Source of the DNA: Streptomyces sp. NBC_00576
GTDB lineage: Bacteria > Actinomycetota > Actinomycetes > Streptomycetales > Streptomycetaceae
Assembly (NCBI RefSeq): GCF_036345175.1
Contig: NZ_CP107780.1
Location: 2,604,001 to 2,668,000 of the forward strand
Direction of reading: 5' to 3'
DNA: 64,000 nt
Shown: positions 51,278 through 59,675 of the stretch, piece after piece
Numbering within the stretch: the first letter of the stretch is position 1
How the letters are laid out: each line of letters starts with the position of its first letter
Translations under genes and position numbers: made by a program
Notes under the pieces: model-generated
The model's database searches: none
What the model was told of the DNA's origin: nothing
The model's input: only the letters and a program-made list of their open reading frames with translations

Positions 51278-52018
51278 GTGTACAGCGTCATCGTGGTACC
51301 ACCGCCGTGCGGCGGCACGGACGGGCAACTCAGGATCGCTGCTGATGAGCGGCTCGTGTTCGGCAGGGCAGAGGGGGGCGAAGGCCTCACGATCGCGCAC
51401 GAAGGTGTGCCCAGGGTCGCCGGCGAGATCACGGCGCACCGGAACTTCTGGCTGCTGAGCAATCTCAGCGAGCACCAGACCTACGTCGTGGAGAACCCGG
51501 AAGGCGCGGGCGAACACGTCAAGGTCACACCAGGCCGCCTCGACGCGCCCGTGCCCTTCGAGTTCTCGCGCGTAGTCCTGCCCGCCTCGGGCGACCTGCT
51601 CACCTTCGACGTATGGGCGCCACGCCACGCCTTCGGCAGCGTCGCCCGCCACGGCCTCTCCGGATCCCTGACGGCACCCGCGTTCACCCTCGATCGCACC
51701 AAGCGGTACTTCGCGGTCCTGACCGCCCTGTGCGAACCGCGCCTGCGCGGCGAACCGCATGCCCCGCTGCCGGCGGTCGAACAGCTGGTGGACCGCTTGC
51801 GGCCGGCCTGGCCGACGGTCAACCGCTCGGCCGTCTACTGGAACATCGACTACCTCGCCGTCAAACTGCGTCTGAGGCCGGGCCCTGACACGGCCGAGCC
51901 CGGGCAACGCGTCAACGGCAAGAAGGAGTCACTGGTCTCGCTGGCGCTCCGGTTCGACCTGGTCCGCGAGGACGACCTGGCCGTACTCGCCCCGGCCCGG
52001 AGCGAGGTGGTCCGATGA
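51278..52018 (+). CDS. FHA-like domain protein coupled to a Ser/Thr kinase
   Basis: 246 residues. The N-terminal 90 residues follow an FHA pattern: LVFGRAEGGEGLTIAHEGVP, VAGEITAHRNFWLLSNLSEH, QTYVVENPEGAGEHVKV. The rest is a helical domain (RYFAVLTALCEPRLRGEPHA, VEQLVDRLRPAWPTVNRSAVYWNIDYL) seen in actinobacterial kinase partners. GTG 51278 is chosen because GGAGAAGGGGGA lies 8-9 bases upstream; an ATG at 51251 lacks such a site. The stop overlaps the kinase start (ATGA). It would bind phosphothreonine, probably made by the kinase. Confidence 0.65.
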   Translation: MYSVIVVPPPCGGTDGQLRIAADERLVFGRAEGGEGLTIAHEGVPRVAGEITAHRNFWLLSNLSEHQTYVVENPEGAGEHVKVTPGRLDAPVPFEFSRVVLPASGDLLTFDVWAPRHAFGSVARHGLSGSLTAPAFTLDRTKRYFAVLTALCEPRLRGEPHAPLPAVEQLVDRLRPAWPTVNRSAVYWNIDYLAVKLRLRPGPDTAEPGQRVNGKKESLVSLALRFDLVREDDLAVLAPARSEVVR

Positions 52019-53352
52019 CCGGGCAGCCGTACGCCATCCCCGTCCCGCAGGGTTACCAGGTCGGCTCCTGGGAAGTCCGCGAATCCCTCGCCTCCGGTGC
52101 GTTCGCCACGGTCTACGCGGGCAGACTCGTCGGCGACGACGGGCCCGACCTGCCTCGCCAGGTGGCCCTGAAGTTCCTGCCCACCGGCACCCGCACCCCA
52201 CGCCAGCTGCACCATCTGCGTGAACTGGCCGAACGGGAAGTGGAGTTGCTGAGCAAGCTGCGCGCACCCCGCCTGATCCGGATGTACGACACCCTGACGA
52301 TCGACGACCCCGGCCACCCGGAGCTCGACGGCGCCACCGTCCTCGTACTGGAACGGGCCGAGGGCTCCCTGGACGCCGTACTGGAACGCGAGCCGAAGCC
52401 GGCGGCGGGCCCCGCCCTGCTCGCCCAGATCTGCGAGGGCCTGCACCAGCTGCACCACGCTGGTTGGGTGCACGGGGACCTCAAACCCGCCAACGTGCTG
52501 TTGCTGAAGGACGGTTCGGTACGGCTCGCCGACTTCAACATGGCCGCGGAGTTGGAGGGCACCCACGCCTACGCGCCCGCCTTCGCGACCCCGGACTACA
52601 CGCCGCCGGAGCTGCTCTGGCCGGAGGTCGACGAGCGGGGCACGAGAGTCCGGCCCTCCGCCGACGTCTGGGCCTTCGGTGTCCTCGCGCACATCGCCCT
52701 GACCGGCACGTTCCCGCTGCCCGGCGGCACCACGGAGGCCCGCTGCGACGCCGCCGTGCGCTACGCGCGCGGCGCCGAGGAGCTGCGGCTGTCAGCCGAA
52801 CTCCCGGACGCCTGGCGGCAGATCATCACCGGTTGCCTGGCCCGCACCCATGCCGAACGCATCGGCGCCGAAGCCCTGCTGCGGCAGGTGGAACAGGCAG
52901 CGGGTGCCGCCCGCTCGGCCCGGCTGCCCAGACTGCGTCCCCGGCGGTGGGCGCGGCCAGTCCTGGTCGCGGCGTTGGCGGTGTTCGCGCTGGGCACGGC
53001 GACGACGGTGACGTACACCCTGCGGGACTCGACCTCGGCGTCCGCGGCGCCACCCACTTGTGAGAAGCCCGCCATGTACGAGGACGGCACCCACGGCCGC
53101 GGCTACACCGCGGGCTGGAGCGGCACATGGGACTTCACCGTCAAGCAGGGCGACGGCGGCAGCCAGGTCCGCGAGCTCCAGTGCCTGCTGAGGCACCTGC
53201 ACAACATCACCGAAGTCGGCGACGTGGACGGCGACTTCGGCCCCCTGACCCACGGGGCCGTCGTCACCTTCCAGAAGCGGGCGGGACTGGACGCGGACGG
53301 GATCGTGGGGCCGACGACGTGGCAGGCGCTGCGGAAGTCCGAGGAGGTCTGA
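52015..53352 (+). CDS. Membrane Ser/Thr protein kinase with extracellular peptidoglycan-binding domain
   Basis: 445 residues. The cytoplasmic kinase domain (about 15-300) has VALKFL (K53), a catalytic loop VHGDLKPANVLL (H153-G-D155, non-RD) and ADFNMAAE (D173-F-N175 instead of DFG). One membrane helix follows (about 314-336, VLVAALAVFALGTATTVTYTL). The external part ends in a PG-binding-1 repeat (QVRELQCLLRHLHNI, VDGDFGPLTHGAVVTFQKRA). Unlike PknB, which has PASTA repeats, this sensor would read cell wall through a PG-binding domain. The altered loops leave activity open, though K, catalytic D and metal D are intact. Confidence 0.85.
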   Translation: MTGQPYAIPVPQGYQVGSWEVRESLASGAFATVYAGRLVGDDGPDLPRQVALKFLPTGTRTPRQLHHLRELAEREVELLSKLRAPRLIRMYDTLTIDDPGHPELDGATVLVLERAEGSLDAVLEREPKPAAGPALLAQICEGLHQLHHAGWVHGDLKPANVLLLKDGSVRLADFNMAAELEGTHAYAPAFATPDYTPPELLWPEVDERGTRVRPSADVWAFGVLAHIALTGTFPLPGGTTEARCDAAVRYARGAEELRLSAELPDAWRQIITGCLARTHAERIGAEALLRQVEQAAGAARSARLPRLRPRRWARPVLVAALAVFALGTATTVTYTLRDSTSASAAPPTCEKPAMYEDGTHGRGYTAGWSGTWDFTVKQGDGGSQVRELQCLLRHLHNITEVGDVDGDFGPLTHGAVVTFQKRAGLDADGIVGPTTWQALRKSEEV

Positions 53353-53515
53353 CGCACTGGTTTCGGAGAGATAGGCGCGGAAGCCTTCGGTGTCGAGTTG
53401 TTCGAAGCGCGTCAACGTTCCTGGACGCAGATTCGCACCGCTGCCGACCTGGGCACCGATCCCGCGCAAAACCGCAGATCAGAACGCCCCAGCTGGCAGC
53501 CGACCTACTCGACCC

Positions 53516-53553
53516 GATGGCTGACCGGAAACAGACCGCACCGGTCAGCCATC
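53516..53553. terminator. Bidirectional terminator hairpin
   Basis: Perfect 13-bp stem, GATGGCTGACCGG and CCGGTCAGCCATC, with a 12-base loop, between the convergent kinase and RNA methyltransferase genes. Confidence 0.8.
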
Positions 53554-53567
53554 CGCGAAACCCCAGG

Positions 53568-54896
53568 TCAGGCCCCCTTGGCCACCGGCTCCAGAATCGC
53601 CACGCACTCCACATGATGAGTCATCGGGAACAAGTCGAAAGCCCGCAAAGTACGCACCCGATACCCGCCGTCCCGGAAGTACCCCAGGTCCCGCGCGAGC
53701 GCCGCCGGGTCGCACGCCACGTACGCGATCTTGCGTGCCCCCAGCTTCACCAGTTGCTCGACCGTCTTGCGACCGGCCCCCGCCCGCGGCGGGTCCAGGA
53801 CGATGAGGTCGACCTCGGTGATACCCGTGCGCGGCAGAACCGCCTCGACCTTGCCCTGTTCGATGCGTACGCGTTCGAAGGCGGCGAGGTTGTGCCGGGC
53901 GTCCTCGACAGCGCGCTTGCCCGACTCGATGCCGAGGACCGCGCCCTTGTCGCCGATCCGGTCGGCGAGGGCGCCCGCGAACAGGCCCACGCCGCAGTAG
54001 AGGTCGAGGGCCATGTCGCCCTTGCGCGGGAGCAGGCCCTGCATGACCGCCTTCATCAGCGTGTCCGCCGCCATCGGGTGGACCTGCCAGAAGCCGCCGC
54101 TGCCGACCCGGTACGTACGGCCGTCGGCGCGCTCGCGGACGAACGCGCGGCCGTGGACGCGGTGGATGCCACCGTCGTGCTCCTCGACACGCATGACGGA
54201 GACGGGCTTGTCGAGCTCGACGAGGGGCAGACGGGCACCCGGCTTCGGCTCCAGGATGACCATGCGGTCCTGGGATCCGGTCGCGGCGATCGCGTCGACG
54301 GACTCCATCCCGGCCCAGTCGCGCTGTTCGATGCCCAGCTCGCTGATGCCGGCCGCCGCGATCATGCAGTGCTCGATCGGCTCGACCTCGTGCGAACGGT
54401 GGCGCCGCAGCCCGGCGTTGCCGTCCGCGTCCACCGCGTACTGCATCCTCGTACGCCACTGAGGCACCTCGCCCGGCGGCAGCTTGTCGCCCTCGGCCGG
54501 CATCACCGTGCCGTCCCAGCCGGCTTCCTCCGGGGTCAGGCCGGCGAGCCGCTGCAGCTGCTCGGCGACGACCTCGCCCTTGAGGCGGCGCTGTGCGCCC
54601 GGCTTGGCGTGCTGCCAGTCGCAGCCGCCGCAGCGGCCGGGGCCGGCGTACGGACAGGGGGCCTCGACCCGGTCCTTGGACGCCGTCAGCACCTCCACCG
54701 CGTCGGCGCGCAGGAACCGCGCCCCCTCCTCGCCGTCCGTCACCCTGGCCACGACCCGCTCACCGGGCAACGTGTGCCGTACGAAGAGCACCTGCCCGTC
54801 GTCCGTACGGGCGACGCAGTGGCCGCCATGGGCGACGGGACCGACCTCGACCTCGTACTCCTGCCCCGCCAGCGATTTCTTCGGTTCTGCCTGCAT
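53568..54896 (-). CDS. TrmA/RumA-type RNA (uracil-5)-methyltransferase with TRAM domain
   Basis: 442 residues. An N-terminal TRAM OB-fold (EVEVGPVAHGGHCVARTDDG) precedes a Cys-rich segment for an Fe-S cluster (CPYAGPGRCGGCDWQH). The catalytic domain has DLYCGVGLFAGALADRIGDKG (SAM), LIVLDPPRAGAG and the nucleophile Cys in AYVACDPAALARDLGYF, with the basic Glu in THHVECVAIL. It methylates a uridine in rRNA or tRNA. ATG 54896 (MQAEPKKSLAG) is the family-like start; GGAG lies about 12 bases upstream. Confidence 0.9.
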   Translation of the reverse strand: MQAEPKKSLAGQEYEVEVGPVAHGGHCVARTDDGQVLFVRHTLPGERVVARVTDGEEGARFLRADAVEVLTASKDRVEAPCPYAGPGRCGGCDWQHAKPGAQRRLKGEVVAEQLQRLAGLTPEEAGWDGTVMPAEGDKLPPGEVPQWRTRMQYAVDADGNAGLRRHRSHEVEPIEHCMIAAAGISELGIEQRDWAGMESVDAIAATGSQDRMVILEPKPGARLPLVELDKPVSVMRVEEHDGGIHRVHGRAFVRERADGRTYRVGSGGFWQVHPMAADTLMKAVMQGLLPRKGDMALDLYCGVGLFAGALADRIGDKGAVLGIESGKRAVEDARHNLAAFERVRIEQGKVEAVLPRTGITEVDLIVLDPPRAGAGRKTVEQLVKLGARKIAYVACDPAALARDLGYFRDGGYRVRTLRAFDLFPMTHHVECVAILEPVAKGA

Positions 54897-55013
54897 GGCG
54901 GGGTGACTCCAGGGGAGAGAAAAGGGAACGGCCGGACAACAGCCCACCAGTCTACGTGGGTGCCGCCCGACCACTCACCACAAGCCAATACCAGACGCGG
55001 TTCCCGACAGCCG

Positions 55014-57062
55014 TCAGTTCTTCGTGCTCGGTTCGTGCGTCCGCTCCTCGGCGGGCCCACGCCGGACGGATCCGGGCGCGTTCCAGTCCTGCCGCTTGCG
55101 GGCCCGCTTCTTGGCCACCTCGGACGACTGGAGCTGGTAGGGCACCGACGTCACCATGACGCCCGGCGTGAACAGCAGGCGCCCCTTGAGGCGCAGCGCG
55201 CTCTGGTTGTGCAGCAGCTGCTCGTACCAGTGGCCGACCACGTACTCCGGGATGATCACGGACACGGCGTCGCGCGGCGACTCCCGGCGCAGCCCCTTCA
55301 CGTACTCGATCACCGGCCGGGTGATCTCCCGGTACGGCGAGTCGAGCACCTTGAGCGGCACGGTGATCCCCCGCCGCTCCCACTCCTCCCGCAGCGCCTT
55401 CGTCTCCACCGGGTCGACGTTGACGCTGAGCGCCTCCAACGTGTCGGAGCGCATCAGCTTCGCGTAGGCGAGCGCGCGCAGCGTGGGCCGGTGGATCTTC
55501 GAGATCAGGACGACGGAGTGCACCCGCGACGGCCGTACGCTGTCGTCGCTCGGGCCCTCCGGGGCCGCGATCTCCTCGGAGACCCGGTCGTAGTGCTTAC
55601 GGATGGCGGTCATCACCGCGTAGAAGATCACCATGCCGAGCAGCGCCACCCAGGCACCGTGCGTGAACTTCGTACCGAGGACGACGACCAGCACCAGCCC
55701 GGTGAAGAAGGCGCCGAACGTGTTGATGGCTCGGGAGCGCATCATCTGCCGGCGCTTCGCCTGGTCCTTCTCGGCGGCCAGGTGGCGGTTCCAGTGCCGG
55801 ACCATGCCGGTCTGGCTGAGCGTGAAGGACACGAACACGCCGACGATGTACAGCTGGATGAGGCGGGTCGAGTCCGCCCCGTAGATCCACACCAGCAGGA
55901 TCGCCGCACCGGCGAGCAGCACGATGCCGTTGGAGAAGGCGAGCCGGTCGCCGCGCGTGTGCAGCTGGCGCGGGAGGTAGCGGTCCTGCGCGAGGATCGA
56001 GCCGAGCAGCGGGAAGCCGTTGTACGCGGTGTTGGCGGCCAGGAAGAGCACCAGCGCGGTGGCGGCGGCGAGCAGGATGAAGAAGAAGCTGCCGTCGCCG
56101 AACACGGCCTCGGCGACCTGTGAGATCACCGGGTTCTGGACATAGCCGGAGCCGACCGCGACTCCGTTGTCCAGCAGGTCGTTCGCGGGGTTCTCGGCCA
56201 TGCGCACCTTGGTGACCATGGCCAGCACGATGATCCCGCAGAACATCGTGACGGCGAGGATGCCCATCGCCGCGAGCGTGGTCGCCGCGTTCTTGGACTT
56301 GGGCTTGCGGAAGGCCGGCACACCGTTGGAGATGGCCTCGACGCCGGTGAGCGCGGCACAGCCGGAGGAGAAGGCGCGCAGCAGCAGGAACACGAGTGCG
56401 AACCCGGCGAGCCCCTGGTGCTCGGCCTTGATCTCGTAGCCGGCCGTCGGCGCGCGCATGTGGTCGTCCAGCACCAGCCCGCGGTACGCGCCCCACGCGA
56501 TCATGATGAAGACGCCCGCGACGAACACGTACGTCGGAATCGCGAACAGCTTCCCGGACTCCTTGACGCCCCGCAGGTTCATCAGCGTGAGCAGCACGAT
56601 GACGGCGACCGCGCAGAGCACCTTGTGCTCGACGACGAAGGGGACGGCGGAGCCGAGATTCTCGATGCCCGAGGCGATCGACACGGCGACGGTGAGCACG
56701 TAGTCGACGAGCAGCGCGCTGGCGACCGTGAGGCCGGCCTTGGGGCCGAGGTTGGTGTTCGCCACCTCGTAGTCGCCGCCGCCGCTCGGATACGCGTGCA
56801 CGTTCTGCCGGTAGGAGGCGACCACGGTGAACATCAGTACGACGACAGCGACCGCGATCCACGGGCTGAAGTGGTACGCCGACACGCCCGCGATCGACAG
56901 GACCAGCAGCACTTCCCCGGGAGCGTAGGCAACGGAGGAGAGCGGGTCGGAGGCGAAGACGGGGAGAGCGATGCGCTTCGGCAGGAGCGTTTCGCCGAGC
57001 CGATCACTGCGCAGTGCGCGCCCGATCAGGATCCGTTTGGGCACGTCGGTCAGTTTGGACAC
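55014..57062 (-). CDS. APC-superfamily transporter, KimA-like (probable potassium uptake)
   Basis: 682 residues: about 12 membrane segments, then a soluble C-terminal domain of about 200 residues. Conserved stretches: LPVFASDPLSSVAYAPGE, SYRQNVHAYPSGGGDYEVAN, LRAFSSGCAALTGVEAISNG and ANTAYNGFPLLGSILAQDRY. These resemble KimA/YdaO-type K+ importers whose cytosolic domain binds c-di-AMP. Placement next to two TrkA genes and KdpDE supports potassium transport. The start is uncertain: GTG 57062 is used, but GGGGAG is 15 bases upstream. The leader carries a twin hairpin. Confidence 0.8.
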   Translation of the reverse strand: MSKLTDVPKRILIGRALRSDRLGETLLPKRIALPVFASDPLSSVAYAPGEVLLVLSIAGVSAYHFSPWIAVAVVVLMFTVVASYRQNVHAYPSGGGDYEVANTNLGPKAGLTVASALLVDYVLTVAVSIASGIENLGSAVPFVVEHKVLCAVAVIVLLTLMNLRGVKESGKLFAIPTYVFVAGVFIMIAWGAYRGLVLDDHMRAPTAGYEIKAEHQGLAGFALVFLLLRAFSSGCAALTGVEAISNGVPAFRKPKSKNAATTLAAMGILAVTMFCGIIVLAMVTKVRMAENPANDLLDNGVAVGSGYVQNPVISQVAEAVFGDGSFFFILLAAATALVLFLAANTAYNGFPLLGSILAQDRYLPRQLHTRGDRLAFSNGIVLLAGAAILLVWIYGADSTRLIQLYIVGVFVSFTLSQTGMVRHWNRHLAAEKDQAKRRQMMRSRAINTFGAFFTGLVLVVVLGTKFTHGAWVALLGMVIFYAVMTAIRKHYDRVSEEIAAPEGPSDDSVRPSRVHSVVLISKIHRPTLRALAYAKLMRSDTLEALSVNVDPVETKALREEWERRGITVPLKVLDSPYREITRPVIEYVKGLRRESPRDAVSVIIPEYVVGHWYEQLLHNQSALRLKGRLLFTPGVMVTSVPYQLQSSEVAKKRARKRQDWNAPGSVRRGPAEERTHEPSTKN

Positions 57063-57102
57063 GGACAGGATCGTAAGCTCCCCGCCTTGTTCTGGGCACA
57101 TC

Positions 57103-57142
57103 CGGGTGAAATCCCGACGGTCTGCCGAGTGAAATCCCGGCA
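57103..57142 (-). promoter_or_regulatory. Twin hairpins with identical loops in the transporter leader
   Basis: Hairpin 1 is CGGG-TGAAAT-CCCG (57103-57116). Hairpin 2 is TGCCG(AG)-TGAAAT-(CC)CGGCA (57123-57142), seven bases away. Both have the same hexaloop (ATTTCA in the minus-strand transcript). They lie 40-80 bases upstream of the KimA-like start codon. They look like a structured regulatory RNA or a protein-binding site; they do not match the c-di-AMP (ydaO) riboswitch layout I know. Confidence 0.55.
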
Positions 57143-57245
57143 TGCGAGACAGGCAAGTGCCCCCGGAACGGCGTCCTCATGGCTATATGACGAAATCACA
57201 GCACCCCTTACGTCACCTTTACCCTCTTTCTCCTCAGGAGCCCCC

Positions 57246-57344
57246 ATGCAGCATCTCGCCGCAGAGCTGATCGGCGCCGGCGCCACCCTTGTCGTCCTCG
57301 CCCTGCTGACCCTGGCCAGCGTCCGCAGCATCAGCCGCAGGTAG
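57246..57344 (+). CDS. 32-residue single-pass membrane peptide
   Basis: MQHLAAELIGAGATLVVLAL continues LTLASVRSISRR: one membrane helix followed by a basic tail, so probably N-out/C-in. An excellent ribosome-binding site (AGGAG, 6 bases upstream) and a codon pattern rich in G/C third positions support translation. It lies between the divergent KimA-like transporter and the trkA pair. Size and topology resemble KdpF-type small subunits of transporters, though no sequence family was recognised. Confidence 0.65.
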   Translation: MQHLAAELIGAGATLVVLALLTLASVRSISRR

Positions 57345-57461
57345 GGGGCCCGCATACACACGGAGAGCACACGGGGGTGCCCTCCGCCGACCGTGCGTGT
57401 GAAGCTTGGGCGGGGGTCTGAGACCCTGTTCAAGCCAAGTCAACGGATCGGAAGGACGGTC

Positions 57462-58133
57462 GTGCACATCGTCATCATGGGCTGCGGCAGAGTGGGTTCC
57501 GCTCTCGCGCAGACCCTGGAGCAACAGGGGCACACGGTCGCCGTGATCGACCAGGACCCCACCGCCTTCCGACGACTGGGCTCCGGGTTCGGCGGCCGTC
57601 GCGTCACCGGGGTCGGCTTCGACCAGGACACCCTGCGCGAGGCGGGCATCGAGGAGGCCGGCGCCTTCGCCGCCGTCTCCAGCGGTGACAACTCGAACAT
57701 CATCGCCGCCCGGGTGGCCCGCGAGATGTTCGGCATCGAGAACGTCGCGGCCCGTATCTACGACCCCCGCCGCGCCGAGGTCTACCAGCGCCTGGGTATC
57801 CCGACCGTCGCCACGGTCCGCTGGACCGCCGACCAGATGCTGCGCAGGCTGCTGCCGTCCGGCGCGGAGCCGCTGTGGCGGGATCCCACCGGGGGCGTCC
57901 AGCTCGCCGAGGTGCACGCGTCGTCGGCCTGGGTGGGCCACAAGATCAGCAAGATGCAGGACGAGACCGGCGTGCGCGTCGCGTTCCTCACCCGTCTGGG
58001 CGAGGCGGTACTCCCCAGCTCGCAGACGGTGCTGCAGGAGGGTGACCTGGTGCACGTGATGATGCGTACGGACGACGTCGAAAAGGTCGAGGCGTCCTTC
58101 GCCGAGGGCCCTGAAGAGGAGACCGGTCACTGA
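57462..58133 (+). CDS. TrkA-family potassium channel/transport regulator (first of two)
   Basis: 223 residues with an RCK-N Rossmann domain (HIVIMGCGRVGSALAQTLEQ, VAVIDQDPTAFRRLG, VTGVGFDQDTLREAGIEEA) and an RCK-C domain (VGHKISKMQDETGVRVAFL, LQEGDLVHVMMRTDDVEKVE). Such proteins bind NAD(H) or nucleotides and gate K+ transporters. GTG 57462 follows GGAAGGA. The stop overlaps the next start (TGATG). Confidence 0.9.
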   Translation: MHIVIMGCGRVGSALAQTLEQQGHTVAVIDQDPTAFRRLGSGFGGRRVTGVGFDQDTLREAGIEEAGAFAAVSSGDNSNIIAARVAREMFGIENVAARIYDPRRAEVYQRLGIPTVATVRWTADQMLRRLLPSGAEPLWRDPTGGVQLAEVHASSAWVGHKISKMQDETGVRVAFLTRLGEAVLPSSQTVLQEGDLVHVMMRTDDVEKVEASFAEGPEEETGH

Positions 58134-58810
58134 TGAGGGTCGCCATTGCCGGTGCCGGTGCCGTCGGCCGCTCGATCGCGGGCGAGCTGCTGGAGAACGG
58201 CCACGAGATCCTGCTGATCGACAAGGCCCCCACGGCCATCTCGGTCGAACGAGTCCCCCAGGCGGAGTGGCTGCTGGCCGACGCCTGCGAGATCACGTCG
58301 CTGGACGAGGCCGCGTTGCAGCGCTGCAACGTCGTGATCGCCGCGACGGGCGACGACAAGGTGAACCTGGTCGTCTCCCTGCTGGCGAAGACGGAGTACG
58401 GCGTTCCGCGCGTCGTCGCCCGCGTCAACAACCCCAAGAACGAGTGGCTGTTCAACGAATCCTGGGGTGTGGACGTGGCCGTCTCCACCCCCCGCCTGAT
58501 GTCGGCCCTGGTCGAGGAGGCGGTGAGCGTCGGCGACCTGGTACGCCTGCTCCGCTTCAGCCACGGCGACGCCAACCTCGTCGAACTGACCCTCCCCCCG
58601 GAGTCGGCGCTGGCCGGTATTCAGGTCGGCGACGTGGAGTGGCCCGAGGACACGTCCCTGGTGACGATCATCCGCGGCACCCGCGTCCTGACCCCGTCCC
58701 GCGAGGACTCCCTGGAAGCAGGCGACGAACTCCTGTTCGTAGCCGCCCAGGCCAGGGAGGAACAACTGGAGGACCTCCTGTCGGTACGCAAGGAGGAAGC
58801 CCCGAGCTGA
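58133..58810 (+). CDS. TrkA-family potassium transport regulator (second of two)
   Basis: 225 residues, RCK-N (VAIAGAGAVGRSIAGELLEN, ILLIDKAPTAI, VIAATGDDKVNLVVSLLAKT) and RCK-C (ALAGIQVGDVEWPEDTSLVT, SLEAGDELLFVAAQA). It probably forms a hetero-oligomer with the upstream paralogue, as expected from the one-base start/stop overlap. Both lack a membrane pore partner in the operon; the divergent KimA-like transporter is the nearest candidate. Confidence 0.9.
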   Translation: MRVAIAGAGAVGRSIAGELLENGHEILLIDKAPTAISVERVPQAEWLLADACEITSLDEAALQRCNVVIAATGDDKVNLVVSLLAKTEYGVPRVVARVNNPKNEWLFNESWGVDVAVSTPRLMSALVEEAVSVGDLVRLLRFSHGDANLVELTLPPESALAGIQVGDVEWPEDTSLVTIIRGTRVLTPSREDSLEAGDELLFVAAQAREEQLEDLLSVRKEEAPS

Positions 58811-58818
58811 AGTCTTCT

Positions 58819-58922
58819 TCAGCCCGTCCGGCGTTTGAGGACGAGGCCCCTTCAGGGCCGAAGCGGGGGTCTGGGGGCGGCAGCCCCCAGGGATGGGACG
58901 GGTAGGGGCGGCGGGGGCGAAA
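58819..58922 (+). repeat. Terminator-like convergent repeat
   Basis: TCAGCCCGTCCGGCGTTTGA, GGACGAGGCCCCTTCAGGGC, hairpin CTGGGGGC-GGCA-GCCCCCAG, GACGGGTAGGGGCGGCGGGG. It lies between the convergent trkA and DUF3159 genes and is the cleanest copy of the family in the window. Confidence 0.7.
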
Positions 58923-58949
58923 CAAGCCGACGCCCGCCCCCCACACCCC

Positions 58950-59672
58950 CTACTCGGAAGAAGAAGCCGCAGCCTTCCGCTGCTCCTCCGCCGCCCGCTC
59001 CTCCGCCTCCATCTCCGCGAACACATCAATCGGCGCCGGCGCCTTCGCCAGGAACACCCATGTGAGCCACACGGCCAACAGGAACGGCGGAATCTTCAAC
59101 GCCACCAGCACCCACCCGAGCGACGCCGTGTCCGCCCACCAGTACAGCGGGAAGAGAATCGCGCACTTGGCGAGCAGAATCAGCCCCCACGCCCAGCTGG
59201 CCTTCGCGTACGCCTTCTTCCGTCCCGGATTACGGGTGCGCCAGGAGAGGTTCTCCTTGAAGACCGGGCCGAGGATCAGCCCGAGCAGCGGAACACCCGC
59301 CAGCGTCGTGATGATGTACGCCAGTGACAGCCCCAGCGTGTAGAGCATGCCGGGGAGATAGAAGTCCTTGGCATTGCCCGTCATCATCGCGAAGACGACA
59401 CCGAAGGCAACGCCGAAAACACCGCTGAAGGCGTGCTTGACGGTGTCCTTCATGACGAGGCGCACCACGACCAGCAGCACCGAGACACCGAGGGCCGCGA
59501 TGGCCGACGAGTGCAGGTCCTTGTTGATCGTGTAGATCGTGACGAAGAGCAGCCCCGGCAGGACCGTCTCGATCATGCCCCGCAGACCGCCGAACGCCTC
59601 GAAGAGCGCGGCCTCGGTCACCGCCCTGGAATCGTGCTGGGCGTCTTCGGTCGGCTTGTCGAGCGACGTCAC
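58950..59672 (-). CDS. DUF3159 membrane protein
   Basis: 240 residues with six predicted membrane helices typical of DUF3159: FEAFGGLRGMIETVLPGLLF, LVMKDTVKHAFSGVFGVAFG, LYTLGLSLAYIITTLAGVPL, NPGRKKAYAKASWAWGLIL, and a Glu/Ala-rich C-terminal tail. The function is unknown. GTG 59672 follows GGGAG. It sits 3 bp behind the OB-fold gene, a pairing commonly seen in actinobacteria. Confidence 0.85.
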   Translation of the reverse strand: MTSLDKPTEDAQHDSRAVTEAALFEAFGGLRGMIETVLPGLLFVTIYTINKDLHSSAIAALGVSVLLVVVRLVMKDTVKHAFSGVFGVAFGVVFAMMTGNAKDFYLPGMLYTLGLSLAYIITTLAGVPLLGLILGPVFKENLSWRTRNPGRKKAYAKASWAWGLILLAKCAILFPLYWWADTASLGWVLVALKIPPFLLAVWLTWVFLAKAPAPIDVFAEMEAEERAAEEQRKAAASSSE

Positions 59673-59675
59673 CGG

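Noticed and set aside
57063..57245. c-di-AMP (ydaO) or cobalamin riboswitch upstream of the KimA-like gene
   Set aside because: GTGAAATCC recalls the cobalamin element and the gene recalls ydaO targets, but the remaining conserved blocks of either class are missing; only the twin hairpins are reported.
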